From: Larix sibirica
Lineage: Eukaryota; Streptophyta; Pinopsida; Pinales; Pinaceae
Length of the DNA: 31,782 bases
Assembly (NCBI GenBank): GCA_004151065.3
Contig: NWUY0300062124.1
Location: 17,639-49,420 of the forward strand
Reading direction: 5' to 3'
Shown: positions 31,521 to 31,782 of the stretch, in pieces
Layout: each line of letters opens with the position of its first letter
Numbering within the stretch: position 1 is the first letter of the stretch
Made by a program: the position numbers and the translations under genes
Notes under the pieces: model-generated
Databases searched by the model: none
Seen by the model: only the letters and a program-made list of their open reading frames with translations
Told to the model about the DNA's origin: nothing

Positions 31521-31782
31521 GCATGAGGCAAAGCAAATTCTAGGATATCATCAAGTTTTTTGGAAATTTTGGTTTTAAAGGAATGATATAGGAGAGGGGA
31601 TCTTGAAATGCAAAAGCCTCAATGTCCGGAAGGGGGAAGAAACCCCCTCCAACATTTGATCCCATCAATAGAGACGATGGCTAGGGTTTGTAGTCTAATC
31701 CTTAGTAGAGTGCCATCATTCACATTTGTGGTATTGGGTGTTCCCATGAAGATGGGTAACACTTTTTGGCAAGACGTAGGCA
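31521..31782 (-). other. LINE 5' region or ORF1 N-terminus, running off the window
   Basis: Short minus-strand frames (for example LDDILEFALPHASS near 31560-31515) precede the DUF4283-like domain. This is probably the ORF1 N-terminus or 5' UTR. I see no internal promoter or start codon that I can support. Confidence 0.4.

Larger units (their letters stand above)
26111..31782 (-). mobile_element. Long, inactivated L1-type LINE, cut by the window edge
   Basis: In minus orientation from the right edge the stretch carries, in order, an ORF1 with a DUF4283-like domain and CCHC knuckle, an apurinic-type endonuclease, reverse transcriptase, a zf-RVT segment and an RNase H. This is the gene order of plant L1 elements with a C-terminal RNase H. 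All domains are broken by stops and frameshifts. The 3' end is uncertain: coding similarity stops near 26196, with no clear poly(A) there. No target-site duplication can be assigned because the 5' end is outside the window. Confidence 0.87.

Noticed and set aside
1-31782. CRISPR arrays, operons, phage or bacterial defence systems, tRNA or rRNA genes
   Set aside because: None seen. The spliced gene and plant retroelements show that this is plant nuclear DNA; the tandem repeats have adjacent units without spacers, and I recognised no tRNA- or rRNA-like sequence.

Overview
This is nuclear DNA from a seed plant with a large, repeat-rich genome. It is AT-rich and has no prokaryotic gene organisation. 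It holds one spliced host gene, with GT-AG introns, encoding a plant-type 26S proteasome lid subunit. Around that gene are several layers of decayed Ty1/copia LTR retrotransposons, L1-type LINEs and probable DNA-transposon ends. A gymnosperm is a reasonable guess from the repeat load and the protein, but the sequence alone does not prove it.

Layout. 1-2340: no recognisable gene. 2340-3718 plus 6706-7615: pieces of one old copia element on the minus strand (integrase, reverse transcriptase, RNase H), split by later insertions. 3719-6705: a plus-strand, gag-only, non-autonomous copia element with both LTRs, nested in the old element; TCAC lies at both junctions. 7616-11356: a second non-autonomous copia-type structure on the minus strand, carrying gag and a protease remnant between two long LTRs. 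It directly abuts the integrase remnant. 11.70-13.10 kb: GTAC- and GGGG-rich blocks that look like hAT-type transposon ends, with microsatellites and a CCGTACA-rich tract. 13.80-14.28 kb: a decayed reading frame of unknown origin on the minus strand. 15476-17094: six intact exons of RPN7 (PSMD6 family) on the plus strand, covering about 302 residues to the natural stop; the N-terminal exons were not found in this window. 18.43-18.91 kb: a 5'-truncated LINE 3' end on the plus strand. 19.16-19.35 kb: three 66-bp tandem repeats. 19.4-25.2 kb: AT-rich sequence with no recognised gene and a few short duplications. 25.2-26.1 kb: an unidentified minus-strand coding remnant. 26.1-31.78 kb: a long, inactivated L1-type LINE on the minus strand (ORF1, endonuclease, reverse transcriptase, zf-RVT and RNase H), running off the right edge.

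Only RPN7 appears to be under purifying selection. Every transposon protein seen has stops, frameshifts or lost catalytic residues. The most unusual points are two different pol-less copia elements in one pol-bearing copia, an LTR pair whose arms match but whose centres do not, the dense GTAC/GTACGG clusters, and the undiagnosed reading frames at 13.8-14.3 kb and 25.2-26.1 kb.
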